Source: Methanothrix soehngenii GP6 (GTDB taxonomy: Archaea > Halobacteriota > Methanosarcinia > Methanotrichales > Methanotrichaceae). From it: 64,000 nt of DNA. Shown here one piece after another: positions 26,553 to 35,895 of this stretch. The stretch is taken from positions 2,666,001 through 2,730,000 of the forward strand of contig NC_015416.1 in NCBI RefSeq assembly GCF_000204415.1, read 5' to 3'. Numbering within the stretch: the stretch's first letter is position 1; every line of letters begins with the position of its first letter. Below the pieces are notes generated by a model. It was not told where the DNA came from, did no database searches, and saw nothing but the letters and a program-made list of their open reading frames with translations. The position numbers and the translations under genes were made by a program.

Positions 26553-28215
26553 TCTTTCCGTCCCTCTTGCGGCTGAGGGAGAAAGGCCGGCAACTGCCGG
26601 CGGGACAGTGGCCATTTCTGGAGCGATTGCGGTTCTGCTGTTCATACTGTCCACCTCTTTTATTCTATTGGCAGGATCGGCCAGCGCAGGCACAGAGACT
26701 GGGGAGTTCTGCCCCACCTGCCCTGATTGGACCAATCTGGACGGCTGGCTGGAAAAGAAGGCTGCCTATGAAGAGGATATGAAAAATGTTCAGCAGAATG
26801 GCCTGCAGAATGAAATGAACAATAATGAGTTGAAGATAAAGACTGCTGAAGCAGAGATTGGGCTGAATGGGAGTCGGAATTCATCCTCTTCCACCCATAT
26901 GGGCAATAGCAGCAACAATAGCGCCAGCAACGGCATGAGCAACAGCACAGCATCCGCTCTGAGCAGAAGCAGCGAGCTGGTCGGGGCGATAGCATCCCCG
27001 GATTCGATCTTTTCGGATGAGGTTGTATTGGACATCAGCCCCAGTGCGGCCGCATACATCGAGGGCGCTGTCAATCTCAATTACGATCGCTTCTTCTCCG
27101 AAGGCGGGGAGATAGTGCCGGCATCGGAGATGGCGCGGCTGCTGGGAGATGCGGGCATCAGCAGCAACGATTCCCTGCTGATCGCCGGGGAGTGCCTGCC
27201 CTGTGGCGGAGGACCGTCGCCGGCGTTCTTCACCTACTGGGCCCTAAAATACCTGGGACATGAGAAGGTAAGGGTGCTGGAGGGCACGATCGAGGACTGG
27301 AAGGCTGGGGGATTGAACATCAGCAACACTTCTGCCATCAGGTCCAAGGCCGAGTATATCCCCCATATAAGGCCAGAGCTTCTTGCCACCTATGAATATG
27401 TAGTCACTGGCGGGGCGCAGATAGTTGACGCCAGGCCGGCAAATGCTTATGAGCTGGGCTCAATTCCCGGGGCGATCAACATACCCTATGAGAATGTGCT
27501 GGTCAATGATAGCATGATGCCCAAAGAGATGCTGAAAGAGCGTTTCCTGGATCTTGACAAGAACCGATCGGTTGTGGTTTACACCAATATCGGGGTTGAG
27601 GCCGCTTTGCTCTGGTTCGCTCTGAACGAGTCCGGCTACGATGCCCGGCTCTACACCTGGAGGGACTGGCTGGAAAACCAGCCCAAGTTCCCCTATGAGC
27701 TGGCGGAGGTCTCTGCCCAGCCCAATCCGGTCAGATCAGGAGAGGCGACGACCATAACAGCATCCTTCCATGAGAGGACGGAGAGGACAGACTCATCACA
27801 GTACAGCTCTTCCTCAGCCAATTCCTCCGCCAACCAGGAACCGAAGCTGACGGTTAAGGGATGCGCTACCTGCGGATTTGGCTCTCCCCAGGGCTTTGCC
27901 AACCTGGATCGCAAGGATGGATATGTGCAGATCGGCTCGAACAGAAAGGCGGGCCAGAGCTCTGCCTCTTCCACAAATGCATCCGACCAGTCCTCCTCCG
28001 ATGGCATTTTGAGGTGCACTGCAGTGATATATGCACCGGATGGCGGTGAAGAGACAAGGACCAGCCTGCTGCAGACATCTGGGGGCAGGTACATGGGCAT
28101 CTGGAATGCCAATGTCGCTCCCGGGTTGTATAAGGTGAGCATAGTCGCATCCCTGGATGGGAATGCAGAGGCATTTACTGATGTGCTGCAGGTGGAGGTG
28201 ACAAGGAAGGGATGA
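26536..28215 (+). CDS. Exported tandem rhodanese 2 with C-terminal beta-sandwich
   Basis: The protein has 559 residues. An N-terminal hydrophobic segment is followed by the mature motif GTETGEFCPTCPDWTNLDGW, shared almost exactly with the rhodanese gene at 55028-56056. A low-complexity Asn/Ser-rich stretch precedes two rhodanese domains, the first with AGECLPCGGGPSPAFFTYWA, the second without Cys (VYTNIGVEAA). About 160 more residues form an Ig-like domain containing GCATCGFGSPQGFANLDRK. It is a paralogue of the preceding gene with extra surface modules. Confidence 0.85.
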   Translation: MRLQSDLSVPLAAEGERPATAGGTVAISGAIAVLLFILSTSFILLAGSASAGTETGEFCPTCPDWTNLDGWLEKKAAYEEDMKNVQQNGLQNEMNNNELKIKTAEAEIGLNGSRNSSSSTHMGNSSNNSASNGMSNSTASALSRSSELVGAIASPDSIFSDEVVLDISPSAAAYIEGAVNLNYDRFFSEGGEIVPASEMARLLGDAGISSNDSLLIAGECLPCGGGPSPAFFTYWALKYLGHEKVRVLEGTIEDWKAGGLNISNTSAIRSKAEYIPHIRPELLATYEYVVTGGAQIVDARPANAYELGSIPGAINIPYENVLVNDSMMPKEMLKERFLDLDKNRSVVVYTNIGVEAALLWFALNESGYDARLYTWRDWLENQPKFPYELAEVSAQPNPVRSGEATTITASFHERTERTDSSQYSSSSANSSANQEPKLTVKGCATCGFGSPQGFANLDRKDGYVQIGSNRKAGQSSASSTNASDQSSSDGILRCTAVIYAPDGGEETRTSLLQTSGGRYMGIWNANVAPGLYKVSIVASLDGNAEAFTDVLQVEVTRKG

Positions 28216-28344
28216 AGGGGCCTGGGCCTCTGTCATCCCGATCTTGGACCGATCCATTGGATCGTGTTCAGGGTGAAAAGATCTATAAAGATCAGCAGAT
28301 CGATACTGAAAAATTGCGATAGACCTCATGACAAGGATAGGCAG

Positions 28345-29010
28345 ATGTTGACCTCGATTATAATTCCCACAAAGGATGAACCAACCATTCAAGAGCTTGT
28401 AGATAATATCAATGCAACAATTAAGGAAAACCACGAAATACTGATAGTAGACAAGAGCCGCACCGCGCCAAAGGTTAAAGGGGCGGAGGTTATGATACAG
28501 AGATCGGATGGTTTGGGCAACGCTTTTGTTGAAGGCTTGTCCAGATCCAAAGGAAATATAATCGCTCTCATGGATGGCGACGGCTCTCATCGGCCAGAAG
28601 ATCTCCAGAAAATGCTCAAGCTGATAGAGAATCATGATATCGTCCTCGGATCGAAGCTCATTGAGGGTGGAGAGTGCAGTGACACTTTAGGAAGGAAATT
28701 AGTAACCCTCGCCTTTGCTCAATTGACCAGATTGATCCTGGGCGTAGATCTAAGGGATCCCATGACAGGTTTTATGGTGGCAAAGAAGAATGTATTCGAT
28801 AATCTGGAGCTTAAACCCAAGGGATTCAAGATAGTCATTGAGATTGTATATAAATCGAAGGCGAAGGTGTTGGAAGCCCCCATATCCTTCTATAAGAGGA
28901 AAACGGGCTCTTCAAAGGTAGGGTTCAATACGAACGGCCTCCGGGAGATGGCCAGGATCTTTGAGCTTCTGCTCGAGCTCAAGCTGGGACGAATAAGAGG
29001 GGAATGGTAA
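28345..29010 (+). CDS. Family 2 glycosyltransferase (dolichol-phosphate sugar synthase-like)
   Basis: About 221 residues from the ATG at 28345; a GTG at 28264 would add a poorly conserved 27-residue extension. The GT-A fold shows LTSIIIPTKDEPTIQELVDN, NAFVEGLSRSKGNIIALMDG and DGDGSHRPEDLQKM (DxD metal motif), then DPMTGFMVAKKNVFD. It resembles dolichyl-phosphate mannose/glucose synthases. Next are GtrA and a multi-pass glycosyltransferase, so the three may assemble lipid-linked sugars for surface glycans. Confidence 0.9.
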   Translation: MLTSIIIPTKDEPTIQELVDNINATIKENHEILIVDKSRTAPKVKGAEVMIQRSDGLGNAFVEGLSRSKGNIIALMDGDGSHRPEDLQKMLKLIENHDIVLGSKLIEGGECSDTLGRKLVTLAFAQLTRLILGVDLRDPMTGFMVAKKNVFDNLELKPKGFKIVIEIVYKSKAKVLEAPISFYKRKTGSSKVGFNTNGLREMARIFELLLELKLGRIRGEW

Positions 29011-29546
29011 TGCATATCGCCCTACATAATCTGCTGGCTCAATGCTCGGAATCAATCCAAGGGATAAGCCTGCAAAGCAAGCCCGTAGATCATTCCTGGA
29101 ATCAGGCATTAAGAATCCTTCCTTCAAGTATTCTTGACAATTTGATTGCAAGAGGGCGATGGAGATTTGTTTTTAAGTTTGCATTCGTTGGGGCTACAGG
29201 GGCGGTAATTAATCTGACCTTGCTCTGGCTTCTAACCGCCTATGTTCATATATATTATATCATATCTGCATTGATAGCGATAGAGATAAGCATAATATGG
29301 AACTTTTTCTTGAATACCAGGGCGACGTTCAATTACAGTTTCCCAGAGGGGACGGCAATTGTTCGTGCAATGGCCAGGTATCATGCTGTCTCATTTGGAG
29401 GCATACTGATTAACCTTTCCGCGCTGCTTGCTTTTACGGAAGTTGCAGGAATTCACTATGTAGCATCCGAATTTCTGGCAATATTGATTGCATTTACATT
29501 TAATTACCTAGGAAGCATAAATTACGTATGGCGCGAAGCCGGATAG
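29010..29546 (+). CDS. GtrA family membrane protein
   Basis: The gene starts at the ATG within TAATG, sharing one base with the upstream GT2 stop and with AGAGGGG at good spacing (ATG 29004 is an alternative). Four membrane helices are visible: FKFAFVGATGAVINLTLLWL, YYIISALIAIEISIIWNFFL, SFGGILINLSALLAFTEVAG, SEFLAILIAFTFNYLGSINY. GtrA proteins are thought to flip polyprenyl-linked sugars. The coupling with GT2 supports that role here. Confidence 0.88.
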   Translation: MHIALHNLLAQCSESIQGISLQSKPVDHSWNQALRILPSSILDNLIARGRWRFVFKFAFVGATGAVINLTLLWLLTAYVHIYYIISALIAIEISIIWNFFLNTRATFNYSFPEGTAIVRAMARYHAVSFGGILINLSALLAFTEVAGIHYVASEFLAILIAFTFNYLGSINYVWREAG

Positions 29547-29604
29547 GGCAAGCAGCATTGCGATTATGGTCGATATAGAGAACTCTCCTGGCAAGCTGAT
29601 TTAC

Positions 29605-29620
29605 ATCATGATATCATGAT
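29605..29620. promoter_or_regulatory. 16-bp palindrome ATCATGATATCATGAT
   Basis: Two tandem copies of the self-complementary octamer ATCATGAT lie between gtrA and the membrane glycosyltransferase gene, about 140 bases before the latter. It could be an operator; no regulator is identified. Confidence 0.3.
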
Positions 29621-29760
29621 AGAGTCGATAAAAACAGCTCTCCTTTTCCATCACCCTTAAATAATCAATCAGCGTTACAACCGCCTCGTTCAAAGCTGGT
29701 CTTCTGGATTTGGACAGATGCCGATCCGATCAGCAGCCTGTGAAGGTGACGGAGACGAAG

Positions 29761-31170
29761 ATGAATGCGTTCAATAGTGGTAAGGAAAATGCCGAGAAAT
29801 TATCTTATGAAGAGAGAAAAATAAAAATACGGATTTTGGCTCTCGCATTGCTTGGTTTCCTCATAAGTGTGAAATCCGACCGGTATTTTCCCTTGCCTGA
29901 TCATCTCCCGGAACCTATCTTTCAGATAATCCTATTGCCATATACTTGTTTATTTTTTGCTGCTTTTATTATTTTTATAAAGCCCGGAATCGTTGGAGAT
30001 GCTCATCTATCCCCCATCGACCGCATTTCTGCCGTCAAGCTAACGACGGTCATTATCTTGATTTTTGAAGCGATGGCATTTATCCTTCTGATCGTGCAGG
30101 ATCTCAGATATGCCCTTTTCGGCTATCATCTAAATATCCCAATTGCCATTTTTTTATTCGCATGTATTGGAGCTTCACTCATATATCTACTTATTAAGGA
30201 TGCATCCCAGGGCCTTCTTGTTCTTATCGCTCTGGCAGCATATACTGGAACATACCTTTTAAGCATTGTCTCATTCCCGCTTCATTCACAGAGGTCAGAT
30301 ATGCTCCCTCTCATCCTCTCGGGATGTCAGTCCTTCCTGGCAGGGATGAGCCCATATGCTTACCATGACCTTCTCTACCATCCACCCCATCAGGTGTTCA
30401 CTTATCTGCCCGGAATGTGGATGGCCTATCTGCCAGCTGCTGCATCTGGAGTGGATCTGCGGTTTATAAACCTGATAAGCATGCTGGTATCTGCGCTTAT
30501 TCTGGCATATTCGGCTAATGGTTCCAGGAATCATAGCATGCTGCTAGTTCCGGTATTCCTGCTGACCCCATATCTTCAGTACCGGCACGAAATCTATCTC
30601 GGGGTGCTATTTCTCATTCTTTCAATCGTCTTTTTCCTCGATAGAAACAACAAATGGTGGACGAGTTCTATTGCATCTGGATATGCTCTCGCCGCCTACC
30701 AGTTCGTCTGGGTCATTTTTCCTTTTATTGTGGTTTCAGCCTTTAAGAGATGGGGAATAAAAAAGGCTTTTGTGAATTCATTGATAGCAGTAGCAATTGC
30801 CTTGATCCTCATACTTCCATTCCTTTTGGGCTCTCCTGAAGAGTTCATCGCTGGTGTGTACGGCAACTGGTTTTATATTGACACCCCTTCTGTAAACCTC
30901 TCCTATCTGATATCTCTTTTTATTCCCTGGGATTCGATGATAATTGTTCAAGGCATCGTTATGGTCGCCATCTTTTCGCTGGCACTGCAAAGAATGGATC
31001 CTGAAGACCGCTGGGGGTGGATGGCTACCGCACTGGTCTTATTCATCGCCATGAACAGGGTCATTAATGTGTACTTTTATTTGATCGTCCTTCTTCTTTT
31101 GGTAATGCATGGAATTTCCGTAAGCACTCTGAAAGAAAAGCCGGATGAAGAGGAGGAGGCACCAAATTAG
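29761..31170 (+). CDS. Multi-pass membrane glycosyltransferase-like protein
   Basis: About 469 residues from ATG 29761 (GGTGACGGAGACGAAG upstream; earlier starts possible). Twelve or so hydrophobic segments span the protein. A loop with SGCQSFLAGMSPYAYHDLLY followed by HPPHQVFTYLPGMWMAYLPA resembles the external loop of archaeal GT-C/DUF2029 mannosyltransferases that use lipid-linked sugars. Catalytic acidic residues cannot be assigned with certainty. It follows GT2 and GtrA and is likely part of the same glycan pathway. T-tracts at 31212 mark the end of the cluster. Confidence 0.6.
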   Translation: MNAFNSGKENAEKLSYEERKIKIRILALALLGFLISVKSDRYFPLPDHLPEPIFQIILLPYTCLFFAAFIIFIKPGIVGDAHLSPIDRISAVKLTTVIILIFEAMAFILLIVQDLRYALFGYHLNIPIAIFLFACIGASLIYLLIKDASQGLLVLIALAAYTGTYLLSIVSFPLHSQRSDMLPLILSGCQSFLAGMSPYAYHDLLYHPPHQVFTYLPGMWMAYLPAAASGVDLRFINLISMLVSALILAYSANGSRNHSMLLVPVFLLTPYLQYRHEIYLGVLFLILSIVFFLDRNNKWWTSSIASGYALAAYQFVWVIFPFIVVSAFKRWGIKKAFVNSLIAVAIALILILPFLLGSPEEFIAGVYGNWFYIDTPSVNLSYLISLFIPWDSMIIVQGIVMVAIFSLALQRMDPEDRWGWMATALVLFIAMNRVINVYFYLIVLLLLVMHGISVSTLKEKPDEEEEAPN

Positions 31171-31211
31171 ATAGGAACATTTGGGCTGCATTTGCTGCAG
31201 TGACATCTGCC

Positions 31212-31218
31212 TTTTTTT
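31212..31218 (+). terminator. T7 terminator after glycosyltransferase cluster
   Basis: A run of seven T lies 42 bases after the stop of the membrane glycosyltransferase gene on its coding strand, consistent with archaeal T-tract termination. Confidence 0.45.
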
Positions 31219-31285
31219 ATAGCTGCTAAATGTGATCAATAATGCCACATTTTTTCAGATTTTTTGGTTTTAGGAAGCCACTTGC

Positions 31286-31831
31286 TCATTTCTCTTCAGA
31301 TTCTTCTCTTCCAAGCCTTTCAGCATACTTCAGATAGTTGCAGGCCGGGCTTCCGAGGGGGATGATCCTTCCCTGCACAGTGCCATCAATAACCATCAGC
31401 TCCGCCACCGAGGGAGCGGACATCCTGGGCTGGGAGGTGCTCCCGGGACAGATGAGAAGCCTTCTGCCCTTCTCTATGAGTGGACGGTGAATATGTCCGA
31501 ATACCAGAACCTCACAGTTCATCTCCCTGGCCATCATCTCCGCCCCCACCAGATCGGAACCATGTGAAGCCATGTGCACGAGGCCTATCTTCACTCCTTC
31601 CACTTCTATCACCTCTCTTTTCGGCAGGAGCCTTTTGAGTTGGGGCGAGTCGGAGTTTCCCCTCACCGCAACCAGCCTTCCCAGATCCTTAAGGGCGGAA
31701 TGGGCCTGGACTGAGATAAAATCGCCGGCATGAAGGATGATGTCCGCTTTGCTTGCTAATGCGACCACCGCTTCTGGTAGCCTGTCATCCTCCATCAGAT
31801 GGGTATCTGAGAGAGCTATTATCCTGGACAT
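31286..31831 (-). CDS. YfcE/MJ0936-type metallophosphoesterase
   Basis: The protein has 181 residues with the metal-binding motifs of the calcineurin-like family: IIALSDTHLME (Asp, His), ILHAGDF (Asp), AVRGNSDSP (Asn, Asp), VHMASHGSD (His) and VFGHIHRPLIEKGRRLLICP (GHxH). MJ0936-type enzymes hydrolyse phosphodiesters such as bis-p-nitrophenyl phosphate; the natural substrate is unknown. It is followed after 56 bases by the SIS gene upstream in the same direction. Confidence 0.92.
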   Translation of the reverse strand: MSRIIALSDTHLMEDDRLPEAVVALASKADIILHAGDFISVQAHSALKDLGRLVAVRGNSDSPQLKRLLPKREVIEVEGVKIGLVHMASHGSDLVGAEMMAREMNCEVLVFGHIHRPLIEKGRRLLICPGSTSQPRMSAPSVAELMVIDGTVQGRIIPLGSPACNYLKYAERLGREESEEK

Positions 31832-31887
31832 TTTTTCATCACATCATCCTTGAAAAAGTGCAGCTGAGACAGCTATTGCCCTTGGGC

Positions 31888-33078
31888 TCAGACGTGCATT
31901 CGCCTCATGCCGGCCTCTGCTATGCCCAGAAACTCCGCGCCCACGGCCACCACGCTGTTGGTGAATATGGAGGCGTTGATCTCAAAGATGGGATACCTGA
32001 ATTTGGTGTAATCGGACATCAGCCAGGTGGTCGAGGACGTGTCACCGCTGAAGAGACTGCGGTACTCCTCTTTTACCGGCACTACTGCTATGTCCTTGCT
32101 CCTTTTGCACTTGCTCAGGATGGAGACCTGCCTGGATGAAGGATTGGCAGTTATGGGCATCACATCAGCACCCTTCTTCAGGGCCAATGTCGTCCCTTCC
32201 AGGGCTTCATAGGTGTTGCCTGTTCCGGTTATCGGTATGTATACATCGCCTATCTGAAAGCTCGGAGTATTGAAATCCCTCTCCCAATAGCTGATCTTGT
32301 TCAGATGGGTGAACCTCATCTCAAAGGCCCTTGCCACCAGACCGGATCTGCCCACTCCTCCAATTATGTATCTTCCGCTGCGGGGAAGGAGCCTGATCAA
32401 CCAGTTCTCCAGGTGCTCAGGATCCATGCGGGAGATGAGGCTGGCATTCTCCATCAGGTCCATGATTATGGATCGATACTCCGGACAGTTAGGATCGCAG
32501 ATCCCCTTGAGCCGGCACTGAATATCCGCGAAAAGGGCATTCAAAAAAGCCAGGACCTCCAGCTCGAACTCCGTGCCAAGAGGAGAGAGCCTGGAACGCA
32601 TATCCTTGTCCGTGGCATGCTTCGTCCTGGCTTCGATTACCAGAACGTCCCCTTTCTCATACTCGCTCACCATCTTGTAAGCGGTTCCCTCTTTATTGGC
32701 AGTAATGAGCTTGATGTCCCCGCCGCGAGTGATAAAGTCGCTTATATATTTATTTACTGACTGCGTCTCTCCAGAGCCTGATATGGCAATGCCGAGGTTC
32801 ATTCCCTTGCGGTAGTGCCTCTGAACTGGGTCCTCCAGGGTAAAAGGAAAAACGTTCTCAAAATGGTTCTGGATGAGCTGCATGAAGCTGTAGAGGGCAA
32901 GAGCGGATCGTCCCGCCGCAAGGCCGTAGACGAACTTGTTCTCCGGGATGGGCTTGAGAAAGTCCACCATGGACTCGGAGAATGCAGCTACGCTTGGCAT
33001 ATCCAGATCCAGCAGCTTCTCCAGGAAGCTGCACTGTAAGTTTGTGGATTCGCGGAAGGTTTCTATCAGGCCTGACAT
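31888..33078 (-). CDS. Double SIS-domain phosphosugar protein
   Basis: The protein has 396 residues. Two SIS folds are visible. The first has VYGLAAGRSALALYSFMQLI and LGIAISGSGETQSVNKYISD; the second has RYIIGGVGRSGLVARAFEMR and VYIPITGTGNTYEALEGTTL, with the Ser/Thr-rich phosphosugar loops. 6-Phospho-3-hexuloisomerases have one SIS domain and act as tetramers, so this may be a fused version or a regulator of sugar phosphate levels. The exact substrate is not assigned. Confidence 0.82.
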   Translation of the reverse strand: MSGLIETFRESTNLQCSFLEKLLDLDMPSVAAFSESMVDFLKPIPENKFVYGLAAGRSALALYSFMQLIQNHFENVFPFTLEDPVQRHYRKGMNLGIAISGSGETQSVNKYISDFITRGGDIKLITANKEGTAYKMVSEYEKGDVLVIEARTKHATDKDMRSRLSPLGTEFELEVLAFLNALFADIQCRLKGICDPNCPEYRSIIMDLMENASLISRMDPEHLENWLIRLLPRSGRYIIGGVGRSGLVARAFEMRFTHLNKISYWERDFNTPSFQIGDVYIPITGTGNTYEALEGTTLALKKGADVMPITANPSSRQVSILSKCKRSKDIAVVPVKEEYRSLFSGDTSSTTWLMSDYTKFRYPIFEINASIFTNSVVAVGAEFLGIAEAGMRRMHV

Positions 33079-33139
33079 AGTGGCTCATTTTATGGCCCGG
33101 CAGAGATAAGCCTTCTGGGACAGCCCAATACCATCAGGT

Positions 33140-34405
33140 AAACTACTCCGGCCTAAAGACCGGAGCTTTCAGTAGCCCTGAAAGGACAGCCTTGATACTT
33201 GGAAGTCCTTCCGAGCCTCCAGGCCGGTCTACATAGCGGCCCAAGAAAGCTATATTCTTAGCACCATTGAAATCAGCATCGCCAGACCAACCACACACAG
33301 GACACTTGAAGCTCTTGCCATTCCTGATTCCATGCTCACCGCACTGATGGCACGTCGGCTGGTGTATGCGGGGTCCACCAGAACCAGAGGAACACCCGCC
33401 ACGAGAGCCTTATAGCTAAGGAACTCCTTAAGCTGGTAGAAGGCCCAACCATTGACTCTTCGTCTATGGTTTTTTCCTGCTTTCTGGTTGACGCCTTCTC
33501 TAATTCCGGTTAGATCTTCCAGAGCTATCTTTGCAGGAATCTCCTGGGCTCTGGTCACAATGGCTTTGCCGATTTCGTGGTTGATCTGCCGTTGGTAGCG
33601 TGCTTCTTTGCCTGATAGTCGTTGCTGAAGCTCTCGGCATCTTCGCCTTGAACTCCTTGTACCTTTCACGGCTTTCTGTTGAAGAACAGCACGCATAGAC
33701 GCATAATGATTCTTGATTAGCTTGATAGTCTTTCCGCCAAACTTCTGGCCTTCGGAGGTCACAGCTATATCAGTTATACCAAGATCGACACCAAGGACCG
33801 TATCAACATGTATCTGCTCCGGTGCTTCGCTTTTAGCCTGGATGTTGATATAGTATTCAGATCCTTTCTTACAAAGCGTTGCGCTTGTCGGTTTAGAATC
33901 CTTGAGTCTGGTTCGCTGATAGTCGCCTAGAACCAACTTGATTCGTTGTCTCGATCTAAGAAGAGTCACGCTGATTTCTTCGTCTTTCTCTCTGAAAGCA
34001 AAGATCCTAGTATCATAATCTATACTGGTTGGTTCAAAGTTCTTAACTGATGAATGATCCTTCATGGCAGTCTTACGGTTAGATGCAACGCGATTGATAG
34101 CCCTGATTGCCAGATTGGCAGAAAGACCAAACTTAGCTCGAACATCTTGGTATACAATGCCCTGAATACGGACCTTATTTCTGAGCTTAGCAGGCGTATT
34201 CTGTTTTATCCAATTGCAGGCATCCGCAAAGGCTTTCAGAGTATCCTCCATCTCTTCGGCCTGGGAGTCTGTTGGACTTAACTTGCATTGGACGGTTAAC
34301 ACCTGCTCAGTCATCAGTAGGCAGTATATTCACTGAGTGATATATAGGTTTTGGTGGGCTACTTGCGGCTTTCCTCCCCGCCCTGAAGAGCGGGGCTTCC
34401 AGCCT
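33140..34405 (-). mobile_element. TnpB-only IS200/IS605-type element, copy 3
   Basis: The right end on the minus strand is CTCCGGTCTTTAGGCCGGAG followed by TAGTTTACC, a hairpin typical of these elements and the site where the TnpB guide RNA scaffold would end. The left end has the hairpin CCCGCTCTTCAGGGCGGGG at about 34375-34395. The element sits between the SIS gene and purP. No tnpA. Confidence 0.7.
33143..34314 (-). pseudogene. tnpB: TnpB-like nuclease gene, frameshifted in the zinc ribbon
   Basis: The intact-looking part (33250-34314, 354 codons) has RuvC-I LGVDLGITDIAVTSEGQKF and IALEDLTGIREGVNQ (Glu). At the zinc ribbon a one-base deletion near TSRR changes frame. In the other frame HQCGEHGIRNGKSF, CPVCGWSGDADFNGAKNIAF (last Asp) and a tail run to the stop at 33143. 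The two frames together give a full TnpB of about 390 residues. As written, the protein lacks the last catalytic Asp and zinc site. Only distantly similar to copies 1 and 2. Confidence 0.85.
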
Positions 34406-34409
34406 GTGT

Positions 34410-35480
34410 TTATGTGACAATCTCTTCCAGCAGATCGAGCTCATTGGCTCGCTTTATCTCCTGGGCGATGCGCCTGCCGTTTGATAGTCCCGGCTCAACG
34501 AAATCGGAGTAAGGCGAGCCATTGATATAGAGGTTGGTTCCGGCGACGATTCTGGCAGATATCTCAAAGACCTTGAACTCCAGCTCGTCGGTGACAATGG
34601 TCTCCAGGCTGAAAGCGCCGATCATCCCTCCGAATAGATCCAGGCTGGTTTCTACAACCCTTTCCCCCAGCTCAAAGGCCCTAGGCAGGAGAGACTCGCG
34701 AAGCACCAGGGGAAGGTTTCCGGTTACCACGAAGCTGGGATAAATGCCCGCATCCGCCAGCTCCTTCATACTGCCGATGCGGAATATCTCATCGGCATTC
34801 GACTCCACTCGCCGGTCTATGCCCAGCATCTCCAGCGATCCCTTGCTCAGCCTGTATCCGTCCGGCTTTATGGGCGAGTAGAAGAAATGGATGTAGTACC
34901 TGGTGCCCAGGATGAACTCCTGGATGGTGTACTTTTCCTGGCTGCTCATCTTGCTCTGGAGCTCCTCTTTGGTCTTGGCAATGAAAAAGCCCCGACCGCC
35001 TTTGGCGCCGTGATACTTTACAATGACCGGACGGTCGATGTCATCTGCTTTCTCAAACCTCATGGGTACGTTGACTCCGGCCTTCAGCATCCACTCCCTC
35101 TCCATCTCTCTGTCGCTCTCCCAGGCCAGAACGCGACGGTTGCCGAAGGTGGGAACAGCCAGGGACTCGAACCGTTCGATTCCCAAATACTCGACCAGTG
35201 ACCCATGGGGAATTACAATGGCGCTATCTGCCACTAGATCGTCGGCATAATCCAGCAGAGCCTTATAACTCTCAACGCAGATGAATTTATCTGGCTTAGC
35301 TAGTGGAAATGCATCATAGAACCTAGGCGGCTGGCCGATGCAGATGCCCAGGGTCTTGAATCCCTCCCGACGGGCGCCATGAAAGATTTGCAGGCTGCTG
35401 TGCGAGCAGATGGTGGCAATAGTGATATTTTTCTTATCGTATCCCTTCAGAATCTCCGAAATCTCCTCTTTTGAAATCAT
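34410..35480 (-). CDS. purP: PurP: FAICAR synthetase, archaeal purine synthesis
   Basis: The protein has 356 residues with an ATP-grasp fold. Motifs are KNITIATICSHSSLQIFHGA at the N-terminus, VIVKYHGAKGGRGFFIAKTK in the ATP-binding region, YTIQEFILGTRYYIHFFYSP and FKVFEISARIVAGTNLYING near the C-terminus. PurP formylates AICAR with formate and ATP in archaea that lack bacterial PurH. Length is normal for the family. The TnpB element 3 ends just after its stop. Confidence 0.95.
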   Translation of the reverse strand: MISKEEISEILKGYDKKNITIATICSHSSLQIFHGARREGFKTLGICIGQPPRFYDAFPLAKPDKFICVESYKALLDYADDLVADSAIVIPHGSLVEYLGIERFESLAVPTFGNRRVLAWESDREMEREWMLKAGVNVPMRFEKADDIDRPVIVKYHGAKGGRGFFIAKTKEELQSKMSSQEKYTIQEFILGTRYYIHFFYSPIKPDGYRLSKGSLEMLGIDRRVESNADEIFRIGSMKELADAGIYPSFVVTGNLPLVLRESLLPRAFELGERVVETSLDLFGGMIGAFSLETIVTDELEFKVFEISARIVAGTNLYINGSPYSDFVEPGLSNGRRIAQEIKRANELDLLEEIVT

Positions 35481-35895
35481 GGTGATATCCCTTTGAATTA
35501 TGACCTTTGAAATAGTAGGGTTGGCTCAAAGGTAGATAAGCCCTTCGGAGAGGCAGAATCTCGCAGAAGGGATTGCTTGGGCATGAGGGATTGGAGCGCA
35601 TTTAGGGATTTGAAAAACAAGGGCTTTGCTGGCTATGAGAGTTTATTCTTTGAGTTTTATGCCAATCTTCTTCTTAGGGCATACAACTTCTGAGTAGGTT
35701 TATGGCAATCTCAGTTATAATTATTTAATAAATTATTTAGGCAGAAGTTTAATCAGATTGACGATTGGATTGGTATTTCAGATAAGTATAACTAGTACCA
35801 TAAATATTACTAAATAGTCTAAAATAAACCGCGTACAGGAACGAAAAGCGATCTGCAGAGCTTATCGGCTTGCACAAACTGTGGGGAAGTTCAAA
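35481..35895. other. Intergenic promoter region between purP and DMT gene
   Basis: This is a 415-base AT-rich stretch between divergent genes. Several TATA-like boxes lie near 35725-35765 (TAATTATTTAATAAATTATTTA) and 35790-35820. No gene is visible. Confidence 0.45.
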
